A program made the position numbers and the translations under genes. Below, piece by piece: positions 56,842 through 64,000 of a stretch of 64,000 bases of DNA. Every line of letters begins with the position of its first letter. The first letter of the stretch is position 1. Under the pieces are notes generated by a model. It ran no database searches and was not told the origin of the DNA. It saw only the letters and a program-made list of their open reading frames with translations. The DNA is from Alphaproteobacteria bacterium (GTDB taxonomy: Bacteria; Pseudomonadota; Alphaproteobacteria; DSM-16000; Inquilinaceae). The stretch spans positions 62,001 through 126,000 of the forward strand of contig JANQSN010000056.1 in the NCBI GenBank assembly GCA_028284045.1, read 5' to 3'.

Positions 56842-57801
56842 TCACCCCACCGGCGCGGCGAGCGGGGCCGGCGGGGCCGTCGCGGCCGGACCGCGGAAGC
56901 CGAGTTCGGCATCCAGCCGTGCCGCCAGCGCCCGGCCTTCGGCGATGTCGGTCGCCCGTAGCGGCGGGCGGACATTCGCCCAGCGGGCATCGCCGGTCCA
57001 CAGCGCCAACAGACGCTTCTGCGCCGGTATCGGGGCGTAGCCCTGGACGATCACGCGGAACTGCCGGACCGCATCGAAGCCCGCTGTCATGGCCGCCGTG
57101 TCGCTCGCGTCGTAGCGATGGATGGTCTGTGCGATCGCCGCGGCGTTGAGGTTGGCCGTGGCGGAGATGCAGCCCGGCCCGCCAAGGGCGAGCGCGTCCA
57201 GCAGCGGCAGCTCCGCCCCCGGATAGACGATCAGCCCGTCGATGTCGAACAGCGCGCGGGTGTTCTCCCAATCGCCGGAGCTGTCCTTGATACCGACGAC
57301 TTGGTTGGGGAAGGCCGCTCTCAGCCGGCGGACCACGGCGACCGGCAGGCCGACCCCGGCGACCTGCGGGATATGGTAGAGGTAGAGGCGCAAGGTCTCG
57401 CGATCGACGGCATCGATCAGCCGGGCGAAGTAGTCGTAGAGACCGTCCTCCGCCACCCCCTTGAAGTAGAACGGCGGCAGCGTCATCACGCCGGCGCAGC
57501 CGAGATCGACGGCATGGCGGCTCAGCCGCGCGCTGTCGGGCAAGTTCGTCAGGCCGGTGCCCGGGATCAGCCGGGCGGGATCGATGCCGGCATTGACCAG
57601 CGCCTCCAGAAGCGCCATGCGTTCTTCCATGCCGACCGACAGCGCCTCGCCCGTGGTGCCGAAGGGGGCAAGCCCGACGCAGCCATCCGCTAGGAGACGC
57701 TGCGCATGGTCGATATAGAGATCCTCGGCGACCGTCAGATCGTCGTTGAAGGGGGTGAGGTTGGGCGCGATGACGCCGCGCAACCGTGCAATCCCGGACA
57801 T
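56842..57801 (-). CDS. DapA-family (dihydrodipicolinate synthase-like) aldolase or lyase
   Basis: A 319-residue TIM-barrel class I aldolase. The Schiff-base lysine is Lys172 (VVGIKDSSGD), with Tyr142 (LYLYHIPQ) and the GTTGE motif (FGTTGEALS, residues 48-56). These are shared by dihydrodipicolinate synthase, N-acetylneuraminate lyase and keto-sugar-acid aldolases. The ATG at 57801 matches family length. It is separate from any lysine genes, so a catabolic aldolase is likelier than DapA itself. It is divergent from manC by 138 bases. Confidence 0.85.
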   Translation of the reverse strand: MSGIARLRGVIAPNLTPFNDDLTVAEDLYIDHAQRLLADGCVGLAPFGTTGEALSVGMEERMALLEALVNAGIDPARLIPGTGLTNLPDSARLSRHAVDLGCAGVMTLPPFYFKGVAEDGLYDYFARLIDAVDRETLRLYLYHIPQVAGVGLPVAVVRRLRAAFPNQVVGIKDSSGDWENTRALFDIDGLIVYPGAELPLLDALALGGPGCISATANLNAAAIAQTIHRYDASDTAAMTAGFDAVRQFRVIVQGYAPIPAQKRLLALWTGDARWANVRPPLRATDIAEGRALAARLDAELGFRGPAATAPPAPLAAPVG

Positions 57802-57939
57802 GCCTGTCGTCCTGTCGGCTCGGGGTAGGGGGCCGGCGCTGCCGGCAGCATCAGCTAGCATGGGTACGGGCCGACGGCCACGGGCAAGGATGACCCAGCG
57901 TGGCCGGCGGTGCGCGAAACGGTGGGGCCGAACCCGTTC

Positions 57940-59370
57940 ATGACCATCCTTCCCGTGATCCTGTCCGGCGGTTCCGGCACGCGGCTTTGGCCCTTGTCCC
58001 GGCAGACCTACCCCAAGCAGTTCATTCCGCTGACCGGGGATCGGTCGCTCTTCCAGGAGACGGTGTTGCGCTGCCGGGGGGCGTTGGCGCCGCCTTTGGT
58101 GGTGGCCAACGACGCGCATCGCTTTCTGGTGCGCGAGCAGGCTGCCGCCGTCGGCGTCGCTCCGGCGGACGTCATTCTGGAGCCGCTGGCTCGCAACACC
58201 GCGCCGGCCGTCGCCGCTGCGGTGCTGGTGGCCGCGGCCAGCGATCCGGAGGTGGTGTTGGCGGTGCTGCCGTCCGACCACTGGATCCCCGACCGCGACG
58301 GTTTTCTGGCGGCGCTGGGCCGGGCGTCGGACGCGGCCGCCGGCGGCCGGCTGGTCACCTTCGGCATCCGGCCCGACCGGCCGGAGAGCGGCTATGGCTA
58401 CATCCATGCCGGCGCGGCGATCGCCGGCACCGACGGCGTCGCCGCGATCGAGCGTTTCGTGGAGAAGCCGGACACCGAGACCGCGGCGCGCCTGATCGCG
58501 GCGGGCGGCTGGACCTGGAACAGCGGCATGTTCGTGTTCCGCGCCCGCGACATGCTGGACGCGCTGTCGGCGCTGGCGCCGGAGGTCCTGGCGGCGGTCG
58601 GCGGCGCGGTCGAGCGCGCGGCGCGCGACCTCGACTTCCTGCGCCTGGATGCGGAGGCTTTTGCGGTCTCGCCGGCCATCTCGCTCGATCATGCGGTGAT
58701 GGAGAAGACCGACCGGGGGGCGGTGGTGCCGGTGTCGCTGGGCTGGAACGATGTGGGGTCCTGGGGATCGCTGGCGGCCCTGACGACGACGGACGATGAC
58801 GGGGTGACGACGCAAGGCGACGTGCTGGCCGTCGACAGCCGCGACAGCTTCCTGCGCAGCGACGGCCCGATGGTCGCGGTCGTCGGCGCCCAGGATCTGG
58901 TGGTGGTGGCCAGCGAGGATGCGGTGCTGGTCGCCGACCGGTCCGCCACCCAGGACGTCAAGCGCATCGCCGACCGGCTGGCCGCGGACGGGCGCAGCGA
59001 GCATCTGGTGCACCGCCAGGTTTTTCGCCCCTGGGGCTACTACCGCACCCTGCATGTCGGTCCGCGCTTCCAGGTGAAGGAGCTGATGGTGCATCCCGGG
59101 CATAGCCTGTCGCTGCAATACCACCACCATCGCGCCGAGCATTGGGTGGTGGTGGAGGGAACGGCCGAGGTCACCGTGGGCGAGGACCGGCGGCTGCTGC
59201 ACGAGGATCAGAGCACCTACATCCCGCCGGGGGCCGTGCACCGCCTGGGCAATGCAGGCCGCATCCCGCTGAAGCTGATCGAGGTGCAGTCCGGCAGCTA
59301 TCTCGGCGAGGACGACATCGTCCGGCTGGACGACCGCTATGGCCGGCCGGCGACGGCGCCTGAGCGGTGA
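57940..59370 (+). CDS. manC: Mannose-1-phosphate guanylyltransferase / mannose-6-phosphate isomerase
   Basis: A 476-residue bifunctional enzyme supplying GDP-mannose. The N-terminal nucleotidyltransferase opens with PVILSGGSGTRLWPLSRQTY and PKQF, and includes VLPSDHWI and EKPD. The C-terminal cupin isomerase contains VFRPWGYYRTL-like sequence with the QYHHHRAEHWVVVEGTAEV metal-binding core. The ATG at 57940 is preferred over a GTG ten codons earlier because of the family N-terminus. Its stop overlaps the rfbC start, so it leads a five-gene nucleotide-sugar operon. Confidence 0.93.
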   Translation: MTILPVILSGGSGTRLWPLSRQTYPKQFIPLTGDRSLFQETVLRCRGALAPPLVVANDAHRFLVREQAAAVGVAPADVILEPLARNTAPAVAAAVLVAAASDPEVVLAVLPSDHWIPDRDGFLAALGRASDAAAGGRLVTFGIRPDRPESGYGYIHAGAAIAGTDGVAAIERFVEKPDTETAARLIAAGGWTWNSGMFVFRARDMLDALSALAPEVLAAVGGAVERAARDLDFLRLDAEAFAVSPAISLDHAVMEKTDRGAVVPVSLGWNDVGSWGSLAALTTTDDDGVTTQGDVLAVDSRDSFLRSDGPMVAVVGAQDLVVVASEDAVLVADRSATQDVKRIADRLAADGRSEHLVHRQVFRPWGYYRTLHVGPRFQVKELMVHPGHSLSLQYHHHRAEHWVVVEGTAEVTVGEDRRLLHEDQSTYIPPGAVHRLGNAGRIPLKLIEVQSGSYLGEDDIVRLDDRYGRPATAPER

Positions 59371-59927
59371 TGTCGGCCGGGCTGACCGTCGAGCCTCTGG
59401 CGATCCCCGCCGTCCGGCTGGTGCGCCCGGCCCTCCATCACGACGCCCGCGGCCGTTTCTCGGAGACGTGGAACCGGGCCGCCTTCGCCGCGGCCGGTCT
59501 CGACGCCGACTTCGTGCAGGACAATGAGAGCCGGTCGCTGCGCCCGGGCACGGTGCGCGGGCTGCACTACCAGCTTGCACCGGCGGCGCAGGGCAAGCTG
59601 GTGCGCGTGGTCCAGGGCCGGATCCGCGACGTCTCGGTGGATCTGCGCCGCGGGGCCGCCAGTTTCGCTGCGCATGTCGCGGTCGAGCTGTCGGCGGCGG
59701 AGGGCGCGATGGTGTTCGTGCCGGCGGGCTTCGCCCACGGGTTCTGCACGCTGGAGGCCGATACGATCGTCCAATACAAGGTCGATGCGCCCTACCGGCC
59801 GGATCTGGAGCGGGGCATCCGATGGGACGACCCGGATCTCGCGATCGACTGGCCGGTGACGGCGGCGACGGCCATCCTGTCGGACCGCGACGCGGGCTTG
59901 CCGGTGTTGGCGGCGGCGGACCTGTGA
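59370..59927 (+). CDS. rfbC: dTDP-4-dehydrorhamnose 3,5-epimerase
   Basis: A 185-residue cupin epimerase of dTDP-rhamnose synthesis. The motif GLHYQLAP carries the catalytic His. VRVVQGRIRDVSVDLR and FVPAGFAHGFCTLEADTIVQ with YKV follow in normal order. The ATG at 59370 overlaps the manC stop by one base; GTG at 59367 is also possible. It is followed by rfbB after 40 bases. Confidence 0.94.
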   Translation: MSAGLTVEPLAIPAVRLVRPALHHDARGRFSETWNRAAFAAAGLDADFVQDNESRSLRPGTVRGLHYQLAPAAQGKLVRVVQGRIRDVSVDLRRGAASFAAHVAVELSAAEGAMVFVPAGFAHGFCTLEADTIVQYKVDAPYRPDLERGIRWDDPDLAIDWPVTAATAILSDRDAGLPVLAAADL

Positions 59928-59967
59928 TCGGGACCCCGCCAATCCGGCCGGCGCGGGAGCGGCCCGC

Positions 59968-61026
59968 GTGAAGGTCCTGGTGACCGGCGGCGCCGGCTTC
60001 ATCGGATCGGCCGTCGTGCGCGATCTGGTCGGCCGGCAGGTCGGGGTCGTCAATCTCGACAAGCTGACCTATGCGGCCGTGCCGGGGGCGTTGGCGGCGG
60101 TGGAGGACCGCCCCGGCTATGCCTTCGTGCGCGCCGATATCGCCGACCGCGCGGCGGTCGACGCGGCGCTGGCGGCGCACCGGCCCGACGCCATTCTGCA
60201 TCTCGCCGCGGAAACCCATGTCGACCGGTCGATCGACGGGCCGGCCGATTTCGTGGCCACCAATGTCGTCGGCACCGCCGTCCTCCTGGATGCGGCGCTG
60301 GCCTATTGGCAGGGGTTGGCGGCCCCGGCGCAGGCCGCCTTCCGCTTCGTTCTGGTGTCCACGGACGAGGTCTACGGCGCCTTGGGCCCCGAAGACCCGC
60401 CCTTCACCGCGGCCAGCCCACACCGGCCGAACTCCCCCTACGCCGCGACCAAGGCGGCGGCCGACCATCTGGTGCGCGCCTGGGGGCAGACCTATGGGCT
60501 GCCGGCGATCACCGTGCACGCGACTAACAATTACGGCCCCTGGCAGTTCCCGGAGAAACTGATCCCGCTGACCATCGCCAACGCGCTGGAGGGCCGGCCG
60601 CTGCCGGTCTATGGGCGGGGTGCGAACCGCCGGGACTGGCTGCATGTCACCGACCATGCCCGGGCGCTCTGGCAGGTTCTGCAGGTCGGCGTGCCGGGCG
60701 TGGTCTATGCCGTGGGCAGCGGGCAGGACGTGGCCAATCTGGCGGTCGTGGAGCGGCTGTGCGCGCTGGTCGACCGGCTGGCGCCGGACCCGGCGGTCGC
60801 GGGCCGCGCCGACCTCATCACCTTCGTCGACGACCGTCCGGGTCACGATTTCCGCTATGCCGTCGATCCGGCGGACGCGGCGGCGGCGCTCGGCTGGCGG
60901 CCGATGGTCGACCTGGAGGCCGGGCTTGAAGACACCGTCGCCTGGTATCTCGCGAACGCCGATTGGTGGCGGGCGATCCGGCGCGCGCGCTACGACGGCC
61001 GGCGGCTCGGCCGCGGGCGCCTATGA
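59968..61026 (+). CDS. rfbB: dTDP-glucose 4,6-dehydratase
   Basis: A 352-residue SDR enzyme. The NAD-binding GGAGFIGS is at residues 7-14, the catalytic STDEVYG at about 131-137 and the YxxxK pair in SPYAATKAAADH at about 156-160. AAETHVDRSIDGP and NNYGPWQFPEKLIPL are typical of RfbB. GTG start. Its stop overlaps the rfbD start by ATGA-like coupling (4 bases). Confidence 0.95.
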   Translation: MKVLVTGGAGFIGSAVVRDLVGRQVGVVNLDKLTYAAVPGALAAVEDRPGYAFVRADIADRAAVDAALAAHRPDAILHLAAETHVDRSIDGPADFVATNVVGTAVLLDAALAYWQGLAAPAQAAFRFVLVSTDEVYGALGPEDPPFTAASPHRPNSPYAATKAAADHLVRAWGQTYGLPAITVHATNNYGPWQFPEKLIPLTIANALEGRPLPVYGRGANRRDWLHVTDHARALWQVLQVGVPGVVYAVGSGQDVANLAVVERLCALVDRLAPDPAVAGRADLITFVDDRPGHDFRYAVDPADAAAALGWRPMVDLEAGLEDTVAWYLANADWWRAIRRARYDGRRLGRGRL

Positions 61027-61907
61027 CGGTTCTGGTGACCGGCGGCGACGGCCAGCTCGGCCGGGCGCTGGCGGCGCTGGACCGGCCGGAGCGGCGCGTG
61101 TTGGCGATGGCCCGCGGCCGGCTCGACATCACGGACCCGGACGCGGTGCGGGCGGCGGTGGCGGCGGCGCGGCCGGCCGTGGTGATCAACGCTGCGGCGA
61201 TGACCGATGTCGATGCGGCGGAGGGCGATCGGGACCGCGCCTTCGCCGTCAACGAAACCGGCGCGGCGGTGGTCGCGGACGCCTGCCGGCACGCCGGCGC
61301 GCGGCTGGTGCAGGTCTCCACCAACTACGTCTTCGACGGGGCGGCGCCGGCACCCTATGGTCCGGATGCCGCGGCGGCACCCCATAACGTCTATGGGGCG
61401 AGCAAGCTGGCCGGCGAGGCGGCGGCGCGCGCCGCCTATCCCGACGGCGCGGTGGTGTTGCGGACCTCCTGGGTGTTCTCCCCAACCGGGCGCAACTTCG
61501 TGCGCAGCATCGCTGCGGCGGCGGCGACCCGCGACCGGTTGGACGTCGTCGACGACCAGAGCGGCCGGCCGACGGCGGCGGCGGACCTCGCCGTGGCGTG
61601 TCTGGCGGTGGCCGACGCCCCGGCGGCCGGCGGGATCGTGCATGTCGGCGGCGATCCGCCGGTCACCTGGTACGACTTTGCGGTGGCGATCGTAGACCGG
61701 TTGGCCGACCGCCTCGACCGGCGGCCCGCGGTGGTGCCGGTGGCAACGGCCCAGGTGCCGCGGCCGGCCCGCCGCCCGGCGAACGGCGTCCTGGATTGCC
61801 GCAGCTATGTCGCGGCCACCGGCCGGGCGCTGCCGGACTGGCGCCCGGCGCTAGACCGCGTGCTGGCGGCGCTCAGCCAAGAGACGGGAGGGCCGGAGCG
61901 GCGATGA
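61023..61907 (+). CDS. rfbD: dTDP-4-dehydrorhamnose reductase
   Basis: A 294-residue SDR reductase giving dTDP-L-rhamnose. The NADPH-binding GGDGQLG is near the N-terminus, INAAAMTDVDAAEGD follows, STNYVFDG marks the active site and YGASKLAGE carries the catalytic Tyr and Lys. The ATG at 61023 overlaps the rfbB stop. Its own stop overlaps the rfbA start as ATGA. Confidence 0.95.
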   Translation: MTVLVTGGDGQLGRALAALDRPERRVLAMARGRLDITDPDAVRAAVAAARPAVVINAAAMTDVDAAEGDRDRAFAVNETGAAVVADACRHAGARLVQVSTNYVFDGAAPAPYGPDAAAAPHNVYGASKLAGEAAARAAYPDGAVVLRTSWVFSPTGRNFVRSIAAAAATRDRLDVVDDQSGRPTAAADLAVACLAVADAPAAGGIVHVGGDPPVTWYDFAVAIVDRLADRLDRRPAVVPVATAQVPRPARRPANGVLDCRSYVAATGRALPDWRPALDRVLAALSQETGGPERR

Positions 61908-62800
61908 AGGGCATCATCCTGGCCGGTGGCACGGGCAGCCGGCTGTTTCCGGCGACGCTGGCGCTGTCGAAGCAGCTTCTGCCCGTCTTCGACAAGCCGA
62001 TGATCTACTACCCGCTGTCGGTGCTGATGCTGGCGGGCCTGCGCGAGATCCTGGTGATCACGACGCCGGACGACCGCCCCGCCTTCCAGCGCTTGCTGGG
62101 CGACGGCCGGCAATGGGGCATCGCGCTGGACTATGCCGTCCAGGACCGGCCCCGCGGCATTGCCGAGGCGCTGCTGATCGGCCGGGCGTTCCTGGCCGGG
62201 GCGCCGGTCGCTCTGATCCTCGGCGACAACCTGTTCTACGGCCAGGGGCTGAGCCCGCTGATCCGCCGCGGCATCGCAGCGGCCCAGAGCGGCGAGGGGG
62301 CGACCCTGTTCGCCTACCGGGTGCCGGATCCGCAGCGCTACGGCACGCTGGTCTTCGACGCGACCGGCCGGCCGGTCGACATCGTGGAGAAGCCGTCCGA
62401 GCCGCCGTCCAGCCTGGTGGTCACCGGCCTCTACATGTACGACGGCGACGCGCCGGATGCGGCGGGCGACCTGGTGCCGTCGGCGCGCGGCGAGCTGGAG
62501 ATCACCGACCTCAATCGGCGCTACCTCGCCGCGGGCCGGTGCCGCGTCGAGCGGCTGGGCCGCGGCTTCGCCTGGTTCGACGCGGGCACCCATGCCTCCC
62601 TCCTGCAGGCAGCCCAGTTCGTTCAGACGGTTCAGGACCGCCAGGGGCTGCGCATCGGCAGCGTCGAAGAGACGGCGTGGCGCATGGGGTTGATCGACGA
62701 CACCCGGCTGGGCGCGTTGGCCGCGCCGCTGCGGGCGAGTGGCTACGGCGCCTATCTCAACGATCTGTTGGACGAGGAATCCGACGGAGGCGTGGGCTAG
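61904..62800 (+). CDS. rfbA: Glucose-1-phosphate thymidylyltransferase
   Basis: A 298-residue nucleotidyltransferase making dTDP-glucose, the first rhamnose-pathway step. The signature is LAGGTGSRLFPATLALSKQL, then PVFDKPMIYYPLSVLM, ALILGDNLFYGQGL and VEKPSEPPS. It completes the order manC-rfbC-rfbB-rfbD-rfbA, with short or overlapping junctions that imply one transcript. Its stop overlaps the end of the convergent repressor gene by four bases. Confidence 0.96.
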   Translation: MKGIILAGGTGSRLFPATLALSKQLLPVFDKPMIYYPLSVLMLAGLREILVITTPDDRPAFQRLLGDGRQWGIALDYAVQDRPRGIAEALLIGRAFLAGAPVALILGDNLFYGQGLSPLIRRGIAAAQSGEGATLFAYRVPDPQRYGTLVFDATGRPVDIVEKPSEPPSSLVVTGLYMYDGDAPDAAGDLVPSARGELEITDLNRRYLAAGRCRVERLGRGFAWFDAGTHASLLQAAQFVQTVQDRQGLRIGSVEETAWRMGLIDDTRLGALAAPLRASGYGAYLNDLLDEESDGGVG

Positions 62801-63432
62801 CGACGGTTGTATCGGGCGACGACGACGTAGACGCTCGGCCATCGCCGTCGATCGAGGGTAAAGGTCTCCGCCGGGTTGTGCTGGTGCACGGTCCACTGTT
62901 CCGCCGTCCAGTCGACGAGCTGCTTGACCAGGGCGTAGCGGTCACTGTGGTCGTCCACCTGCACCAGCACGACGTCGTCTCCTCGGCGCGCCGGCATCGA
63001 CGGGTGCAAGAGGACGATATCGCCCTGCCGATAGGCGGGCTCCATCGACTCCCCGGCGACGTAGAGACCGAAGCCGCCGGCGACGCGCAGCAGCGGCTCG
63101 GGCCGGCGGACCAATTGGATCGGCCCTTGAGTCAGGGCGAGTGCGCCGAAGTGTCCATCCTCGGTGGCGCCGTAGATCGGCAGGTCGTGCTCGGCGATGA
63201 AGGTCGGGCCGGGCCGCCCCCAGCCGTCCCCCTCACGCTCCTCCTGGGCGATATCCAGCAGTTCCGAGACGCCGACGCCGAGCGCCTTCGCCAGCCGTTT
63301 CAGCCACTCATCGGTCAGGCGCCGCTCGCCCTTCTCCAGCCGGTCGACCTGCGGCTGGGAGGCGTCGATGAGGCGTCCCAGATGCGCTTGCGACCAGCCG
63401 CGGGCTTCGCGCCATTCACGGACGCGGTTCAT
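62797..63432 (-). CDS. XRE-type repressor with S24 (LexA/CI-like) peptidase domain
   Basis: A 211-residue CI/LexA-like repressor. Residues about 1-60 are a Cro/CI helix-turn-helix (REARGWSQAHLGRLIDASQP, VDRLEKGERRL). Residues about 80-205 are an S24 domain with the catalytic Ser129 (AGESMEPAYRQGD) and Lys170 (YALVK), so the dyad is intact. No obvious Ala-Gly cleavage pair is seen between residues 80 and 100, so self-cleavage is uncertain. It is divergent from a GcrA-like gene across a palindrome-containing, AT-richer gap, as in phage immunity regions. Confidence 0.88.
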   Translation of the reverse strand: MNRVREWREARGWSQAHLGRLIDASQPQVDRLEKGERRLTDEWLKRLAKALGVGVSELLDIAQEEREGDGWGRPGPTFIAEHDLPIYGATEDGHFGALALTQGPIQLVRRPEPLLRVAGGFGLYVAGESMEPAYRQGDIVLLHPSMPARRGDDVVLVQVDDHSDRYALVKQLVDWTAEQWTVHQHNPAETFTLDRRRWPSVYVVVARYNRR

Positions 63433-63466
63433 TCGTGTCTCCCTATGCCGGTTAGTCCGGAATGGA

Positions 63467-63485
63467 CAATACCATATTGGTGTTG
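63467..63485. promoter_or_regulatory. Candidate repressor operator between the S24 repressor and GcrA-like gene
   Basis: CAATACCA-TAT-TGGTGTTG is an inverted repeat with 7 of 8 positions complementary and a 3-base centre. It lies 34 bases upstream of the repressor start in an AT-richer 191-base gap. A second small inverted repeat, GTCC-N5-GGAC, is at 63455-63467. Such sites are typical CI-type operators. Binding is inferred. Confidence 0.5.
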
Positions 63486-63623
63486 CCTCGCTGCTCGGGG
63501 AACTATATCACGGGAGATAGGTGAAAAAGCGAAATGGCGTTGAGTAACTCATCTTAAAAAGATCCTCCATCGCCATCCCGCTGCCTTGCCGCGATCACCC
63601 AACCGCTAAGGATCCTCGGACCG

Positions 63624-64000
63624 ATGCACATCCGTTCACCCATCCCGCCCGCCGCCGAATGGCCGCCGCGAAGCTCGCGCCGCGGGGGTGACACCGCCCG
63701 CCGACCCTGGGACACGGAGGAGGATCGGCGACTGCGGGCGCTGTGCCTGGAGGGGCGGTCGCAGCGGGAGATCGGGCGGATGCTGGGGCGTGCGGTGTCA
63801 TCCGTCGGGTGCCGGATCCGGGTGCTCGGCTGTCCGGTTCGCCCGCCCGATCGCGCGGAGCGGCGGCCCCAGCGCCCCAGTTGGCCGAGCGATCTGAGAT
63901 ACGAGGACGACCCGAAAGCCGAGCAATGGGAACCGGCCTGGCGCGGCGCCCGGGTGCCCGACGCCTCGGGCATCGGCTGTGCGGCGGCGCTGGTGGCGGA
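63624..64000 (+). CDS. GcrA/Myb-like DNA-binding protein, truncated by window edge
   Basis: The frame from ATG 63624 remains open to the right edge (about 125 residues seen). Its core WDTEEDRRLRALCLEGRSQR, EIGRMLGRAVSSVGCRIRVL is a Myb/SANT-like helix-turn-helix similar to the N-terminus of GcrA (48162-48542) but preceded by 27 extra residues. The rest so far is Arg/Pro-rich. It is divergent from a phage-type repressor, and GcrA-like genes are known in alphaproteobacterial phages. Host or phage origin cannot be decided from this part. Confidence 0.65.
   Translation, partial: MHIRSPIPPAAEWPPRSSRRGGDTARRPWDTEEDRRLRALCLEGRSQREIGRMLGRAVSSVGCRIRVLGCPVRPPDRAERRPQRPSWPSDLRYEDDPKAEQWEPAWRGARVPDASGIGCAAALVA

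Noticed and set aside
57802..60846. Upstream extension of the DapA-family frame by about 1,000 codons
   Set aside because: The family start is at 57801 and the extension runs antisense to manC, rfbC and rfbB.
63483..63509. TTGCCT and TATATC as a promoter for the GcrA-like gene
   Set aside because: Spacing is only 15 bases and the match is modest; recorded as possible only.

Overview
The window is a GC-rich, densely coding chromosomal segment of an alphaproteobacterium, most likely a member of the Rhodospirillales or a close relative. This rests on gene content: the cell-cycle phosphorelay proteins CckA and ChpT, the methylation-reading regulator GcrA, a perfect TTAA-N7-TTAA CtrA-type box between divergent flagellar operons, an alphaproteobacterial GAAC-N7-type SOS box before recA, and genes for TRAP and ABC transport of organic solutes. 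No rRNA, tRNA, CRISPR array or transposase was seen. Taxon and functional names come from recognising protein families by eye; no database search was run.

Layout. 1-5.3 kb: the end of a sugar or polyol operon (FGGY kinase, HAD phosphatase, ABC binding protein, two permeases, ATPase). 5.4-12 kb: a leftward catabolic operon (proline-racemase-family enzyme, TRAP transporter dctP-dctQ-dctM, iron-sulfur L-serine dehydratase) with a divergent GlxA/AraC-type regulator. 12-16 kb: a lone flippase and glycosyltransferase, then ACC deaminase (acdS) divergent from an Lrp-type regulator (acdR). 16-25 kb: an unrecognised 333-residue protein, an AbrB-type membrane protein with nadK, moaA, an AsmA protein, a double CDGSH protein and an aberrant MreB paralog. 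25-31.6 kb: a polyamine catabolic cluster (aminotransferase, two glutamine-synthetase-like ligases, FAD oxidase) with an IalB-like protein and a small lipoprotein inserted.

32-41 kb is the flagellar and cell-cycle core. chpT lies beside a broken glutathione S-transferase. fliP, fliO, an unknown 104-residue protein and an FlhB-C-terminal-like protein read left; flgB-flgC-fliE-fliQ-fliR-flhB-cckA read right. 41-53.5 kb is housekeeping: recA, alaS, a MoxR/VWA pair, gcrA, rpoZ, a bifunctional RelA/SpoT, an OmpA-like protein and fliN. 53.4-57.8 kb: zinc uptake (znuA divergent from znuC-znuB-zur, with a Zur-like box) and a DapA-family aldolase or lyase. 57.9-62.8 kb: manC and rfbC-rfbB-rfbD-rfbA for GDP-mannose and dTDP-rhamnose. 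62.8-64 kb: a phage-type S24 repressor divergent from a truncated GcrA-like gene, possibly the edge of a mobile region.

The least expected signal is a two-part palindromic repeat. It occurs in the same order and orientation (a TTTT...AAAA palindrome, then a strong GGGC-initiated stem-loop) downstream of two unrelated solute-binding-protein genes and just before their permease genes. A third copy sits behind the broken glutathione S-transferase gene. Others are (GGGGCC)4 between convergent genes, seven histidine-rich decapeptide repeats in ZnuA, an MreB paralog lacking its phosphate-2 aspartate, and the CtrA box among genes of its own phosphorelay.
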